This document shows, in pieces, positions 16,566 through 26,262 of a stretch of DNA of 64,000 nt. The translations under genes were made by a program, and so were the position numbers. This DNA is from Peptostreptococcus sp. MV1 (GTDB lineage Bacteria; Bacillota; Clostridia; Peptostreptococcales; Peptostreptococcaceae): contig NZ_JRNB01000119.1 of NCBI RefSeq assembly GCF_000758885.1, positions 1 through 64,000 on the forward strand. The letters are read 5' to 3'. The stretch's first letter is position 1. The number at the start of each line of letters is the position of its first letter. Under the pieces are notes generated by a model. That model saw only the letters and a list, made by a program, of their open reading frames with translations. It had not been told where the DNA came from and searched no databases.

Positions 16566-18943
16566 TGAATATAGATGATTTAAACCCTGCCCAAAGGCAG
16601 GCAGTAGAGAGGACTGAGGGGCCGGTATTGATTTTGGCTGGAGCCGGCTCTGGCAAGACCAAGGTACTGACTACTAGGATAGCCTACCTAGTAGAAGACA
16701 AGCAGGTCATGCCGGCAAATATTTTGGCCATAACCTTTACAAACAAGGCAGCCAACGAAATGAGGGAGAGGGTTGAAAAGATAATCGGGGAAAACTCTAG
16801 GGATATGTGGATATCTACCTTCCACTCATGCTGTGTGAGAATTTTGAGGAAGGACATCAACAAGATAGGGTATAACAGGAGTTTCGTAATTTATGATACT
16901 TCAGACCAGTTGACCCTGGTAAAAGACTGTTTGAAGGAACTGAATTTGGACGATAAAAAGTTTGAACCAAAGAGCATAATATCCTACATATCATCAGCCA
17001 AGGACAAGCTACAGACACCCAAGGACTTTGCTAGAGAGGCCGCCGGAGATGTATGGTTATCAAAAATAGCTGATGTCTATGCCATCTACCAGGATAGACT
17101 CTTGAGAAATAGTGCCCTGGACTTTGATGACCTAATAGTCAAGACAGTAGAGCTACTCCAGTCAAACGAGGATGTCCTAAACTTTTACAGGGGCAAGTTC
17201 AAGTATATAATGGTGGATGAGTACCAGGATACATCAAGAGCCCAGTATGAATTGATCAAGATGCTGGCCCAGGGTCACCAGAATATATGCGTGGTTGGGG
17301 ATGATGACCAGAGTATATATGGATGGAGAGGGGCAGATATCAGGAATATATTGGAGTTTGAAAAGGACTATGATGATGTATTTGTTGTGAAGTTGGAACA
17401 GAATTACAGGTCTACCCAGCTGATACTAGACACTGCCAACCACCTTATAGCCAACAATATAGAGAGAAAGAAAAAGAGGCTATGGAGTGACAAGAAGGAA
17501 GGCCAGTTGGTCAAGGTCAAGCTACTTAGAAATGAGGTAGAAGAGGCCAGCTATGTGGCAGAAGAAATATACAATAATTCTATGGAGACAGGTAGACCTT
17601 TTGAAGACTACGCTGTCCTATACAGGGCCAATGCCCAGGCCAGAGCAGTAGAAGACGCCCTGAACAGGTTCCAGATACCCTATAATATATATGGGGGTAC
17701 CAAGTTCTATGAGAGAAAAGAAATAAAGGACCTATTGGCCTATCTTAGGATAATAGTCAACCCACAGGACGATATATCGGTCAAGAGGGTAATTAATGTT
17801 CCTAGGAGGGGTATAGGTCTAAGGACAATAGAAAAGCTGGAAGACAGGTCTAGCTTGATGAAGGAGAGCATCTACTCTGTTATTTTGGATGTAGATAATA
17901 ATTCTGATATATCTACCAAGGCCAAGAAGAGCATAAATGAGTTTTTGGACCTGATAGGTATATTTAGGACTTTAGTTGATGCCTATTCGCCTAGTCAGTT
18001 AGTAGAAAAGGTTCTTGATATGACAGGCTATATTTATGAGCTAGAAGAGATAGTGGCCAAGAACCAGAGTCTGCAAAACGGAAAGGCAGAGGATGCCCAG
18101 GACAGGATAGATAACCTAAAGGAATTTATATCTATAGCCATTGAATATGAAAATTCAGACCTCAACAACGAGGAAGAAAAGAATTTGGAGAATTTCCTGT
18201 CTTCTATATCACTTTCGAGTGACATAGCAGATGAGGAAGAGGAAGGCCTATCAAAGGTATCCATGATGACCATGCACTCGTCAAAGGGCTTGGAATTTCC
18301 AGTAGTATTTATAGTTGGTATGGAGGAGAAAATCTTCCCTATAGCCAGGGCCATTGCATCTATGTCTGATTCCGATATTGAAGAAGAGCGTAGGCTTTGC
18401 TATGTAGGAATCACTAGGGCCATGCAGGAACTCTACTTGACATATGCAGCTAGTAGGACCCTATATGGTAAGACCTCTGTAAATATGAAGTCCAGATTTT
18501 TGGGAGAATTGCCTGAGGAAACTGTGGAGGTTCTAGACTCACCAGTCAAGGTGAATAAGTACGACAATGCGGACTACAGCCTCCTACACAACTATGCCCA
18601 GAAGTACAAGAACAGCATGAATATGTCAAATATTAAAAGGGTAGCCAAGAGTGCCAGACTAAGTGAAGGTTTGGCTAATAGAACCAGTTCAAGTGACCAG
18701 GCTCATATGGAGACCTCACAGGAGCGACCAGGATCTAATATAGGCAGTGAAGGCAAGGGATATGACTCATATGATGCCGACACTATACCTAAGCTCAAGA
18801 TTGGCTCTATAGTGGAGCACCCTAAGTTTGGAGAAGGCTCTATAATATCCAAGGCAGGGGCTGAAGTGACAATAGCCTTCAAGATAAAGGGGGTCAAGAA
18901 GATTAACCTAGAGTATACCAGCATCAAGGTTTTGAAATATTAA
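16565..18943 (+). CDS. pcrA: ATP-dependent DNA helicase PcrA/UvrD
   Basis: The 792-residue SF1A helicase unwinds DNA 3' to 5' in repair and removes proteins from DNA. Motifs in order: Q-motif LNPAQRQAV (6-14), Walker A AGAGSGKT (25-32), ITFTNKAANEMRER (Ia), VDEYQDTS (motif II, near 218), GDDDQSIYGWRGAD (III), QNYRS (IV), MTMHSSKGLEFPVVF (V) and EEERRLCYVGITRA (VI). The C-terminal end, KIGSIVEHPKFGEGSII, is the Tudor-like PcrA tail that contacts RNA polymerase. This tail favours PcrA over Rep. The length is a little over the usual 720-750 because of a low-complexity linker (about 670-740). The ATG overlaps the preceding stop by one base. Confidence 0.96.
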   Translation: MNIDDLNPAQRQAVERTEGPVLILAGAGSGKTKVLTTRIAYLVEDKQVMPANILAITFTNKAANEMRERVEKIIGENSRDMWISTFHSCCVRILRKDINKIGYNRSFVIYDTSDQLTLVKDCLKELNLDDKKFEPKSIISYISSAKDKLQTPKDFAREAAGDVWLSKIADVYAIYQDRLLRNSALDFDDLIVKTVELLQSNEDVLNFYRGKFKYIMVDEYQDTSRAQYELIKMLAQGHQNICVVGDDDQSIYGWRGADIRNILEFEKDYDDVFVVKLEQNYRSTQLILDTANHLIANNIERKKKRLWSDKKEGQLVKVKLLRNEVEEASYVAEEIYNNSMETGRPFEDYAVLYRANAQARAVEDALNRFQIPYNIYGGTKFYERKEIKDLLAYLRIIVNPQDDISVKRVINVPRRGIGLRTIEKLEDRSSLMKESIYSVILDVDNNSDISTKAKKSINEFLDLIGIFRTLVDAYSPSQLVEKVLDMTGYIYELEEIVAKNQSLQNGKAEDAQDRIDNLKEFISIAIEYENSDLNNEEEKNLENFLSSISLSSDIADEEEEGLSKVSMMTMHSSKGLEFPVVFIVGMEEKIFPIARAIASMSDSDIEEERRLCYVGITRAMQELYLTYAASRTLYGKTSVNMKSRFLGELPEETVEVLDSPVKVNKYDNADYSLLHNYAQKYKNSMNMSNIKRVAKSARLSEGLANRTSSSDQAHMETSQERPGSNIGSEGKGYDSYDADTIPKLKIGSIVEHPKFGEGSIISKAGAEVTIAFKIKGVKKINLEYTSIKVLKY

Positions 18944-18979
18944 TAAAAAAGTGAAATTATCAAGAAAGGGAGGTTGGAT

Positions 18980-20407
18980 ATGTTAAATGAAAATTCGTTT
19001 GAACTAGGCCAAGACCTAGTCGACTATATAAATGATAGCCCAACCATGTACAATGCAGTAGAGAATATAAGACTATGGTTGGATGAATACAATTTTGAGA
19101 GGCTAGATCTGGCTGATGACTGGAATCTAGTCAAGGGAGGCAAGTACTACCTAGTAGTAAATTCCTCTTCGATATTCGCTTTTGTAGTAGCAGGTGAAAG
19201 GATTGAGAAGGAAGGATTTAGGATTATAGGAAGTCATACTGACTCTCCAGGCTTTAAGTTGAAACCTAATCCAGAAATTAGAGAAGGCCAGTACCTAAAG
19301 TTAAATGTAGAACCCTATGGTGGCATGATTTTAAATACTTGGTTAGATAGGCCCCTATCCCTGGCTGGAAGAGTATTTACTAGAAATATAGACAATCCAT
19401 TTAAACCAATTGAACATATAGTAAAGGTGGACAGGCCCATTTGTATAATACCTAACCTAGCTATTCATATGAATAGGGAAATAAACGATGGCTATACCTA
19501 CAACAAGCAAGACGACATGGCACCTCTTGTTTTGGAGTCCTATGAGGGTGATGAAAAAGAATACATAAAATCACTTTTGCTCAGAGAGATAAATATGACT
19601 AACAGGGAAAAAATATCTATTGATGATATTTTGGACTATGATATCTACCTATATGAATACGAAAAGGGAAGTCTGATAGGTGATGAGAAAGAATACATTT
19701 CTTGTGGTAGGTTGGATAATCTTGCCAGCCTTCATGCTAGTATATCAGCGCTTTTGTATGGAGATAGTGCAGGAAGGAATATTTGTAATGAGGATATAGA
19801 CATTAGGTCCTTTAGGAATGTCATGGCCATCAATGAATCCAGTATGGAAGAATCTGCACAGGACAAGGCTAGCTTTGAAGGAGTTAGGCTAGTGGCAGCC
19901 TTTAACAATGAAGAAGTAGGTAGCCAGACTAGGCAGGGGGCAGATTCCCAGCTCTTGACAAATATATTGGAGAGGATAGCTTTAGGTTTAGGTAAAAATA
20001 AGGCCCAGCTATTGAGGTCATATGAATCTTCATTTATGATATCCGCAGATTTGGCACATGCAGTTCATCCAAACAAGTCTGCTGTGGCAGATCCAACTAA
20101 CAGACCAAGCTTTGCCGGCGGACCAACTATCAAGTCGCACGCAGGTCAGGCCTATGCCAGTGATGCCTACTCTGTGGCAGTATACAAGGATATATGCGAT
20201 AGGAATGGTATCAAGTACCAGACCTTTGCCAATAGGTCAGACAAGAGGAGCGGATCGACAATAGGAACAATTACAGCATCCTACCTGCCTATAGCAATTG
20301 TTGATGTCGGTATGCCGATATTGGCCATGCACTCAATTAGAGAGTTGGGACATATAGATGATTATAAGGCCTACTATGAGAGCCTTTATAGGTTCTTTGA
20401 AATTTAA
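18980..20407 (+). CDS. apeB: M18-family aminopeptidase
   Basis: The 475-residue metalloprotease removes N-terminal residues, usually acidic ones, from peptides in the cytoplasm. Metal-binding and catalytic parts visible are GSHTDSPGFKLKPNP (His-x-Asp), CGRLDNLAS (Asp), FNNEEVGSQTRQGADS (Glu-Glu) and SADLAHAVHPN, ending with AMHSIRELGHIDDY (His). ATG 18980 is preferred over TTG 18974 because the AAAGGGAGG ribosome-binding site at 18965-18973 abuts the TTG. It is 36 bases after pcrA and probably co-transcribed. A bidirectional terminator follows. Confidence 0.94.
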   Translation: MLNENSFELGQDLVDYINDSPTMYNAVENIRLWLDEYNFERLDLADDWNLVKGGKYYLVVNSSSIFAFVVAGERIEKEGFRIIGSHTDSPGFKLKPNPEIREGQYLKLNVEPYGGMILNTWLDRPLSLAGRVFTRNIDNPFKPIEHIVKVDRPICIIPNLAIHMNREINDGYTYNKQDDMAPLVLESYEGDEKEYIKSLLLREINMTNREKISIDDILDYDIYLYEYEKGSLIGDEKEYISCGRLDNLASLHASISALLYGDSAGRNICNEDIDIRSFRNVMAINESSMEESAQDKASFEGVRLVAAFNNEEVGSQTRQGADSQLLTNILERIALGLGKNKAQLLRSYESSFMISADLAHAVHPNKSAVADPTNRPSFAGGPTIKSHAGQAYASDAYSVAVYKDICDRNGIKYQTFANRSDKRSGSTIGTITASYLPIAIVDVGMPILAMHSIRELGHIDDYKAYYESLYRFFEI

Positions 20408-20422
20408 TAAGCATATGAAATC

Positions 20423-20478
20423 AAAAAAAGGCCTCCACATTAATTTTTCTTAGAGTCGAAAAATGTGGAGCCTTTTTT
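20423..20478. terminator. Bidirectional terminator between apeB and the cyclophilin gene
   Basis: AAAAAAGGCCTCCACATT and AATGTGGAGCCTTTTTT pair nearly perfectly around a 20-base loop, with A-run and T-run on opposite sides. Both convergent genes can use it. Confidence 0.88.
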
Positions 20479-20516
20479 GATTTTAATATTCTAAAATTAA
20501 ACTATACTGTATTAAA

Positions 20517-21041
20517 CTATATTGTTTTTGGTTCTGGATACTCAACACCGAATGTATCAACACTAACCTTTTTGATTTTCTGTTCAACTACTGGCTTGTC
20601 ACCAAATGTAGTTTCTGTTTCAGCTATCTGGTCTACTACATCCATTCCCTCTATAACCCTACCAAAGCTGGCATACTGGCCATCTAGGTGTGGAGAATTC
20701 TGGTGCATGATGAAGAACTGAGATCCTGCAGAGTTAGGGTTCATAGCCCTAGCCATTGATAGGACACCTCTTTCATGCTTTAGGTTGTTGGTAAATCCGT
20801 TTATTGAGAATTCACCAGCTATTGTGTAGCCAGGTCCACCCATGCCTGATCCCTGAGGGCATCCACCCTGAATCATAAAGCCAGAGATTACCCTGTGGAA
20901 GATTAGGCCGTCATAGTAGCCCTTCTTTATCAATGATATAAAGTTGTTTACTGAGTTTGGAGCTATATTAGGCAATAATTCTGCTTTGATTACTCCGCCG
21001 TTTTCCATTTCTATTGTTACTATTGGGTTTTTGATTTCCAT
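20517..21041 (-). CDS. Cyclophilin-type peptidyl-prolyl isomerase
   Basis: The 174-residue protein has the cyclophilin core: LIFHRVISGFMIQGGCPQGSGMGGPGYTIAGEF with the catalytic Arg, then SMARAMNPNSAGSQFFIM, and DGQYASFGRVIEGMDVVD. It speeds proline cis-trans isomerisation in folding proteins. There is no signal peptide, so it acts in the cytoplasm. The gene lies 14 bases downstream of ppaC on the same strand and is probably in one transcript with it. A GAGGTGT-type ribosome-binding site precedes the ATG. Confidence 0.94.
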   Translation of the reverse strand: MEIKNPIVTIEMENGGVIKAELLPNIAPNSVNNFISLIKKGYYDGLIFHRVISGFMIQGGCPQGSGMGGPGYTIAGEFSINGFTNNLKHERGVLSMARAMNPNSAGSQFFIMHQNSPHLDGQYASFGRVIEGMDVVDQIAETETTFGDKPVVEQKIKKVSVDTFGVEYPEPKTI

Positions 21042-21055
21042 TTATACACCTCTTC

Positions 21056-21964
21056 TTATAATTTTTCTACTTCTGGAGTTAGGTTAGGTACCAACTGCTT
21101 CTTTCTAGATACTAGACCCTCTACAAAGGCACCCTGAACTGGCTCTACCTTGAAGGCATTCTTTACTATTTCGTCTGGAGACTTGTATAGTAGGTAAGAG
21201 CCTTCGTTGATTATGTCTGTGATAGCTAGGTATAGCATATCGTAGTCAGTGCTGTTGATATAATCTAGGTATTCATCCTTCCTGCTAAGAACTGAATCTA
21301 TGTCAAGGGTCATTACCTGACCAATACCTACCTTCTTACTGCCCATATCAAAGGCCTTGAAGTCCATATTTACTATTTCTTCTATGCTGTAACCATCTAG
21401 TGAAGTACCAGCCTTGAACATTTCCATGCCGTATGCTTCAAAGTCAACGCCAGCTATCTCTGCCAAGTCCTTACCAGCAGCTATATCTTCTTTTGTTGTA
21501 GTTGGTGATCTGAATATCAATGTATCAGAAAGTATTGCTGATAGCATTAGGCCAGCGATTTGCTTAGTAATTTCTACATTATTTTCCTTGTACATTCTGT
21601 ATAGGATTGTGTTTGTACATCCTACTGGTCTAAGAGTCATGCTTAGTGGAGCAGGAGTAGTGATACCACCTAGCTTGTGGTGGTCAACTATTTCAACTAT
21701 TGTAGCAGTTTCTAGACCATCTACACTCTGACCGTATTCATTGTGGTCAACTAGGCAACATAGGTCGCCTTCATTTACAGATTCTATTAGCTTTGGTGCC
21801 TCAACACCAAAGTAGTTTAGGACGAATTCTGCTTCCTTTCTCAATTCTCCTAGGCAACATGATACTGCATCTACACCTAGTGACTTCTTTAAATTTGTCA
21901 TTACCAAACTTGAACAGATTGAATCTGTGTCTGGATTTTTATGACCAAATACTAATAAACTCAT
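21056..21964 (-). CDS. ppaC: Manganese-dependent inorganic pyrophosphatase
   Basis: The 302-residue protein is a family II pyrophosphatase of the DHH superfamily. It hydrolyses pyrophosphate from biosynthetic reactions. Metal ligands are in VFGHKNPDTDSICSSL (His, Asp, Asp), LVDHNEYGQ and VEIVDHHKLGG (DHH). The C-terminal DHHA2 domain carries SRKKQLVP, where the Arg and Lys bind substrate. No CBS domains are inserted, so it is the short unregulated form. It is the first gene of a leftward pair with the cyclophilin. The divergent region 21965-22256 holds its promoter. Confidence 0.95.
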   Translation of the reverse strand: MSLLVFGHKNPDTDSICSSLVMTNLKKSLGVDAVSCCLGELRKEAEFVLNYFGVEAPKLIESVNEGDLCCLVDHNEYGQSVDGLETATIVEIVDHHKLGGITTPAPLSMTLRPVGCTNTILYRMYKENNVEITKQIAGLMLSAILSDTLIFRSPTTTKEDIAAGKDLAEIAGVDFEAYGMEMFKAGTSLDGYSIEEIVNMDFKAFDMGSKKVGIGQVMTLDIDSVLSRKDEYLDYINSTDYDMLYLAITDIINEGSYLLYKSPDEIVKNAFKVEPVQGAFVEGLVSRKKQLVPNLTPEVEKL

Positions 21965-22256
21965 TTTGATACCCCTTTCAATTTTTCGATTTATTTATCA
22001 AAACATTTTTATAATTTGTTTTACCCTACTATTATACCAAAAAAATTGGTCAATTAGTATATTTGGGCCTATTTTATTCCTACAAATGTGGTATGTTTTA
22101 TGATATGATTAAGTAGAGTAATAAGTCTTATGAAAAAATACATAAAAGTACCAATAAAAAACTGAATGAAAGAAAAATATAGATAGGGTAAAAATATATA
22201 TGAGGTATGCTAGACCTTTATAAAAATATGGGAGGAATAATACTATTACAATTGAA

Positions 22257-23513
22257 ATGACTATTAACAAAAAGAAGGAAAATAAAATAGATAATGTCGG
22301 AGTCAAGGCTGTCGGAAATGGTAAGTGTGATAAACCAGCCAATAAACCAGCTAAAATAAATTACCAGAAGGAACTGGAAAAAATACTCGAGAAGATTGAA
22401 GACCAAGACCTCTGTCCAAGCCTGCTACTACATTCTTGTTGTGGACCATGTAGCTCATATGTCTTGGAATATTTGAGTCAGTACTTTGAGATTACAGTAT
22501 TTTACTATAATCCAAATATCTATCCATCTGAGGAATATTGGTACAGGGTAGATGAGCAAAAAAAGATAATAGACCTGACCAAGTCAAGGTATCCAATTCA
22601 TATGATGGAGGGTGCCTACGATGTGGATAGGTTTTACGATACTATAAGGGGGATGGAGGACCTGCTTGAGGGTGGGGCCAGGTGCTACAAGTGCTATGAA
22701 CTCAGACTATCTGAAGCTGCAAAATTGGCTAAGGAAGAAGGCTTTGACTATTTCACAACTACTCTAACAATTAGTCCCCACAAGAATTCTCAGGTCCTAA
22801 ATAGGATAGGTCAGGCAGTAGGAGATAGGTATGGTGTCAGCCACCTACCTTCTGACTTTAAAAAGAATAATGGCTACAAGAGGTCATGCCAGTTGACGAG
22901 TGAGTTTGGTATGTATAGGCAGGATTATTGTGGTTGTGAGTACTCTATGAAGGAGACAATACAGAGGAAAAAGAAAAAGCTCAGAGATGATATGAGGATA
23001 TTAGGAGCTAGCCTTGATAGGGACTATATGGCCCAGGCCGACCAGATAATATTTGACAAGTTGTGTAAGAGGTCTGAATACCTAGACGCAAGTCATATTT
23101 TCACCTATGCAGGTAGGTATCCAGAGATAGACACACTAGCCTTTATAGAGGGCGCTATGAGGGATGGTAAGATGGTTTCAGTGCCCTATTGTAGCGATAG
23201 AAATACCATGAAGGCCTATAGGATAGAATCTCTAGACCAACTGGTGACTAATTCATTTGGTGTACTTGAGCCGGATATAGGTATATGTCAGGAAGTTGAT
23301 ATAGATGATATAGACTTGGTCTTAGTTCCGTCTTGTACTGCAGATAGAAAGGGTAACAGGCTTGGTTTTGGTAGGGGATATTATGACAGGTTCTTGCCAA
23401 GCTGTCAGGCAGAGAAGATACTCTTGATTAGGTCTCAACAGGTGTCCGAGGACATACCTATGGAAGAACATGACCTAGTTATAGATAATATAATAAGTGA
23501 AATTGAACTTTAG
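22257..23513 (+). CDS. Fused epoxyqueuosine reductase QueH and 5-formyltetrahydrofolate cyclo-ligase
   Basis: The 418-residue protein has two domains that are normally separate. Residues about 40-235 are QueH (DUF208). Cysteine pairs lie at C61-C62 with C65 (LLHSCCGPC) and at C143/C146 (ARCYKCYELR), followed by CQLTSEFGMYRQDYCGC; these bind an iron-sulfur cluster and complete queuosine in tRNA. Residues about 236-418 are a 5-formyltetrahydrofolate cyclo-ligase, with the final motif LGFGRGYYDRFL, which turns 5-formyl-THF into methenyl-THF using ATP. The start is uncertain: the GGAGG at 22231-22235 is 21 bases before ATG 22257, too far. An ATT at 22245 in the same frame would be ideally spaced. 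The first 35 residues are lysine-rich. Confidence 0.88.
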   Translation: MTINKKKENKIDNVGVKAVGNGKCDKPANKPAKINYQKELEKILEKIEDQDLCPSLLLHSCCGPCSSYVLEYLSQYFEITVFYYNPNIYPSEEYWYRVDEQKKIIDLTKSRYPIHMMEGAYDVDRFYDTIRGMEDLLEGGARCYKCYELRLSEAAKLAKEEGFDYFTTTLTISPHKNSQVLNRIGQAVGDRYGVSHLPSDFKKNNGYKRSCQLTSEFGMYRQDYCGCEYSMKETIQRKKKKLRDDMRILGASLDRDYMAQADQIIFDKLCKRSEYLDASHIFTYAGRYPEIDTLAFIEGAMRDGKMVSVPYCSDRNTMKAYRIESLDQLVTNSFGVLEPDIGICQEVDIDDIDLVLVPSCTADRKGNRLGFGRGYYDRFLPSCQAEKILLIRSQQVSEDIPMEEHDLVIDNIISEIEL

Positions 23514-23664
23514 ATACCATATATATAATATAAAGTTAGCACATAGAATCTGCATATAAGTACAGCAACAAAAATTTGGAGTACTTTATAAATTTAATAA
23601 AATGGTGATGAAGTAACAATAAAGTTGAGTATAAAAGAAAAATAAGTGTATCAGGAGAGTAAGT

Positions 23665-24390
23665 ATGATAAGAATTGAAAATTTGACTAAGAATTACGGG
23701 GACAAGTTGGCCCTTGATGACCTCAATCTAACTATAAATGATGGTGAGATATTTGGTCTAATTGGACATAACGGAGCAGGTAAGTCTACTACAATCAAGT
23801 CTCTAGTCAGCATAATAGAGCCTAGTGATGGCAGGCTATACTTTGATGATATGGATATCAAGTCAAACAGGACTAGGATAAAGAAAATGATAGCCTATGT
23901 ATCAGACAGTCCAGATATGTTTCTTAAGCTACCAGTCATGAGCTATTGGAAGTTTATAGCGGATGTATTTGAGGTTCCAGACGATGTAAGGAAGGCAAGG
24001 GTTGACAAGCTATGCCAAATTTTTTCTATGGAAGCGAATTCTATGTCCAGGATAGAAGAGTATTCTCATGGTATGAGGCAGAAGGTGTTTTTGATAGGTG
24101 CCCTAATATCCAACCCTAAAATATGGATTTTGGATGAGCCTATGACAGGTCTAGATCCACAGTCAGCCTACAATTTGAAGGAACTGATGAAGGACCATGC
24201 CAGTCAGGGAAATACAGTCCTATTTTCAACTCATGTTCTAGAAGTAGCTGAGCAGCTGTGCGACAGGATAGGTATACTGAGCAAGGGTAGGCTCCTATTT
24301 GTTGGAACTATGGATGACCTAAGGGCTGTTCATCCAGGTCAGTCCCTAGAAAAAATTTACCTTGATATGGTCAACCATAGGGAAGAGTAG
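23665..24390 (+). CDS. ABC transporter ATP-binding protein
   Basis: The 241-residue ATPase has Walker A (GHNGAGKST), a Q-loop region (AYVSDSPDMF), the signature EYSHGMRQKV, Walker B with WILDEPMTGLDP, and the switch STHVLEVAEQ. It drives an ABC-2-type exporter with the permease that starts ten bases downstream. The substrate is unknown. Proteins of this type in Firmicutes export lipids, peptides or antibiotics, or act in sporulation and cell-wall control. An RBS AGGAGAG precedes the ATG. Confidence 0.92.
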   Translation: MIRIENLTKNYGDKLALDDLNLTINDGEIFGLIGHNGAGKSTTIKSLVSIIEPSDGRLYFDDMDIKSNRTRIKKMIAYVSDSPDMFLKLPVMSYWKFIADVFEVPDDVRKARVDKLCQIFSMEANSMSRIEEYSHGMRQKVFLIGALISNPKIWILDEPMTGLDPQSAYNLKELMKDHASQGNTVLFSTHVLEVAEQLCDRIGILSKGRLLFVGTMDDLRAVHPGQSLEKIYLDMVNHREE

Positions 24391-24399
24391 GTGGTTGAT

Positions 24400-26115
24400 A
24401 TGTTTAAGGTATTTAAAAATCCTATGTTCAAGCAAATTTTTTACTTTAACCTACTATATGCAAATCCAACTATAACATCAAATGCCATGAAGAAGAAAAA
24501 GTATGGAGAAAGTCCTGAGAATGTATTTAGGGGCCTTTTGATAAAGTCATATATATTGTCAAGTGTCTTTATACTACTAATATATACAGGTGTGTTTTTG
24601 GCCTTACCTTTGGATAAGGTTCCTTACTTTATGGACTATACAATAGTATTGTTCTTTTTGCTAAGTGTACTCCAAACCTTTACCTATTTTTTCAACGTCT
24701 TCTACAGTAGTAAGGACCTAGAGGGGTATATGTGTCTACCTATAGAAGAGGGCTTGGTTTATAGGGCAAAGATGATGGTTGTATCAATTGCTACTATTCA
24801 GATGGCCATTCCCATATGGCCTATTGCTTCAATCTACGGCTATAATATGGGTCTAGGGGCTATGTCTATAGTCTATGGTTTTATGGATTTTGTCTTGGTG
24901 GGTTGCCTAGTGGTACTTGTAAATATGGTATTGATGGAAGGGCTAGCAAAGACATCTATCCTGTCAAGATTCAAGAATGGTATAATCACAGCTATAAATA
25001 TAGTCGCGGCCATATCAAATGTTGGTCTAATCCTATACTTCCAGAATGCATCTAGGAGTCATATGAATGTCTTGGCTCAAAAATCGAGTCCTATTAGGTA
25101 TGGACCTATATCGAGTATTTGCAAGACTAACATGGGAAACCTAGTCCTAATAGTAGCTATGGCCCTTGTGATAGGAATAGTGTATTGGCTGATAATTAGG
25201 AGGGTTGACGGAAGGTTTTACGACTACATTAGGAAGATACAGGGTGGAAACCATACTAGGAAGGTCAAGCAAGAAAAAAATAAGGGCCAAGAGGTTGGCC
25301 AGTATAAGATAGACTCTATAGTTGAGCCGGTAATGGGCATGGAGAGTAGGTCACTTGACGATATAGGTATCCAAAGAAAGTCCAGAAAATCAGGTCTTGG
25401 AAAGAGTTTATTTAAGTATAATATAAGCCTGATAAATGACCCGACTGTAATAACCCAGTCCATAATAATGGGGGCTATATTCCCGATTATAATGCTTGCA
25501 CCGACCCTTATAAATTCAAGGGAGAGTGCTGAAATGCTAGAAATGATTAGGACCAATAAGGGTATGGTATCAGCCGCTATGGCAATTATATTGGCTATCA
25601 TGCCAAATATATATGCAACCAGCCTACCCTCTATAATAGCCTCTTTGGACAGGGAAAACTTCAACTATATAAAGAGTTTGCCTATAAGCAGGAGGGACTA
25701 CTTTATGTCAAAGCTCTACTTTGCGACAGGTATCAATTCCATAATACCGGTGGTTTTGATGTTGGTATTTTTTGTATATGCAGGTATAGGAATTTTGGAT
25801 ACAGTATTTGCCCTAGTCCTATATGGTGTCTTGACCCTGTCTATAGCTTCCCTTTGGCTCAAGTTTGATTTTGAGCATATAGTGACGGATTGGCAAAATG
25901 TAACTGACCTATATGGTAGGCTAAATAAGGCAGTGATGTTTGTATTTACCCTATTCTTATTTTTAATATGCTTTTTCATTGTTGCAGTCTTGTTCTTCGT
26001 AGCCAGCATGGGTTTTGGCAGTGGAGTTAGCTACCTACTTGCAGGACTTGTATTTATAATAGCGATAGTTAGCTTGTTTGTAACAAGCAAGTTCTTGAGA
26101 AAAAACAACTATTAA
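24400..26115 (+). CDS. ABC-2-type transporter permease
   Basis: The 571-residue membrane protein pairs with the preceding ATPase. Several hydrophobic segments of about 20 residues are visible (for example ILSSVFILLIYTGVFLALPL and FTLFLFLICFFIVAVLFFVA), which suggests about ten or more membrane spans, with a charged cytoplasmic region of about 80 residues in the middle (after IIRRVDGRFYDYIR). Two halves of similar outline suggest a duplicated permease. ATG 24400 was chosen over GTG 24391 because AGTAGGTGG lies over the GTG. Export is inferred from the class and no substrate can be given. Confidence 0.85.
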   Translation: MFKVFKNPMFKQIFYFNLLYANPTITSNAMKKKKYGESPENVFRGLLIKSYILSSVFILLIYTGVFLALPLDKVPYFMDYTIVLFFLLSVLQTFTYFFNVFYSSKDLEGYMCLPIEEGLVYRAKMMVVSIATIQMAIPIWPIASIYGYNMGLGAMSIVYGFMDFVLVGCLVVLVNMVLMEGLAKTSILSRFKNGIITAINIVAAISNVGLILYFQNASRSHMNVLAQKSSPIRYGPISSICKTNMGNLVLIVAMALVIGIVYWLIIRRVDGRFYDYIRKIQGGNHTRKVKQEKNKGQEVGQYKIDSIVEPVMGMESRSLDDIGIQRKSRKSGLGKSLFKYNISLINDPTVITQSIIMGAIFPIIMLAPTLINSRESAEMLEMIRTNKGMVSAAMAIILAIMPNIYATSLPSIIASLDRENFNYIKSLPISRRDYFMSKLYFATGINSIIPVVLMLVFFVYAGIGILDTVFALVLYGVLTLSIASLWLKFDFEHIVTDWQNVTDLYGRLNKAVMFVFTLFLFLICFFIVAVLFFVASMGFGSGVSYLLAGLVFIIAIVSLFVTSKFLRKNNY

Positions 26116-26121
26116 ATGTAT

Positions 26122-26164
26122 AATGGGGATGTCTTTCAGTTAGGAGGTCATCCTCATTTTTTAG
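26122..26164 (+). terminator. Terminator after the ABC exporter genes
   Basis: AATGGGGATG pairs with CATCCTCATT, allowing one G-T pair, and is followed by TTTTTTA. Confidence 0.7.
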
Positions 26165-26262
26165 TATTTTTATAGAAAAATAGGATTTTGGTTGCAAATG
26201 CAATGTGTTTTTTGTGGTTTTTAGTGTATAGTATAAATATAAAAAATAGTGGAGGTAATAGT

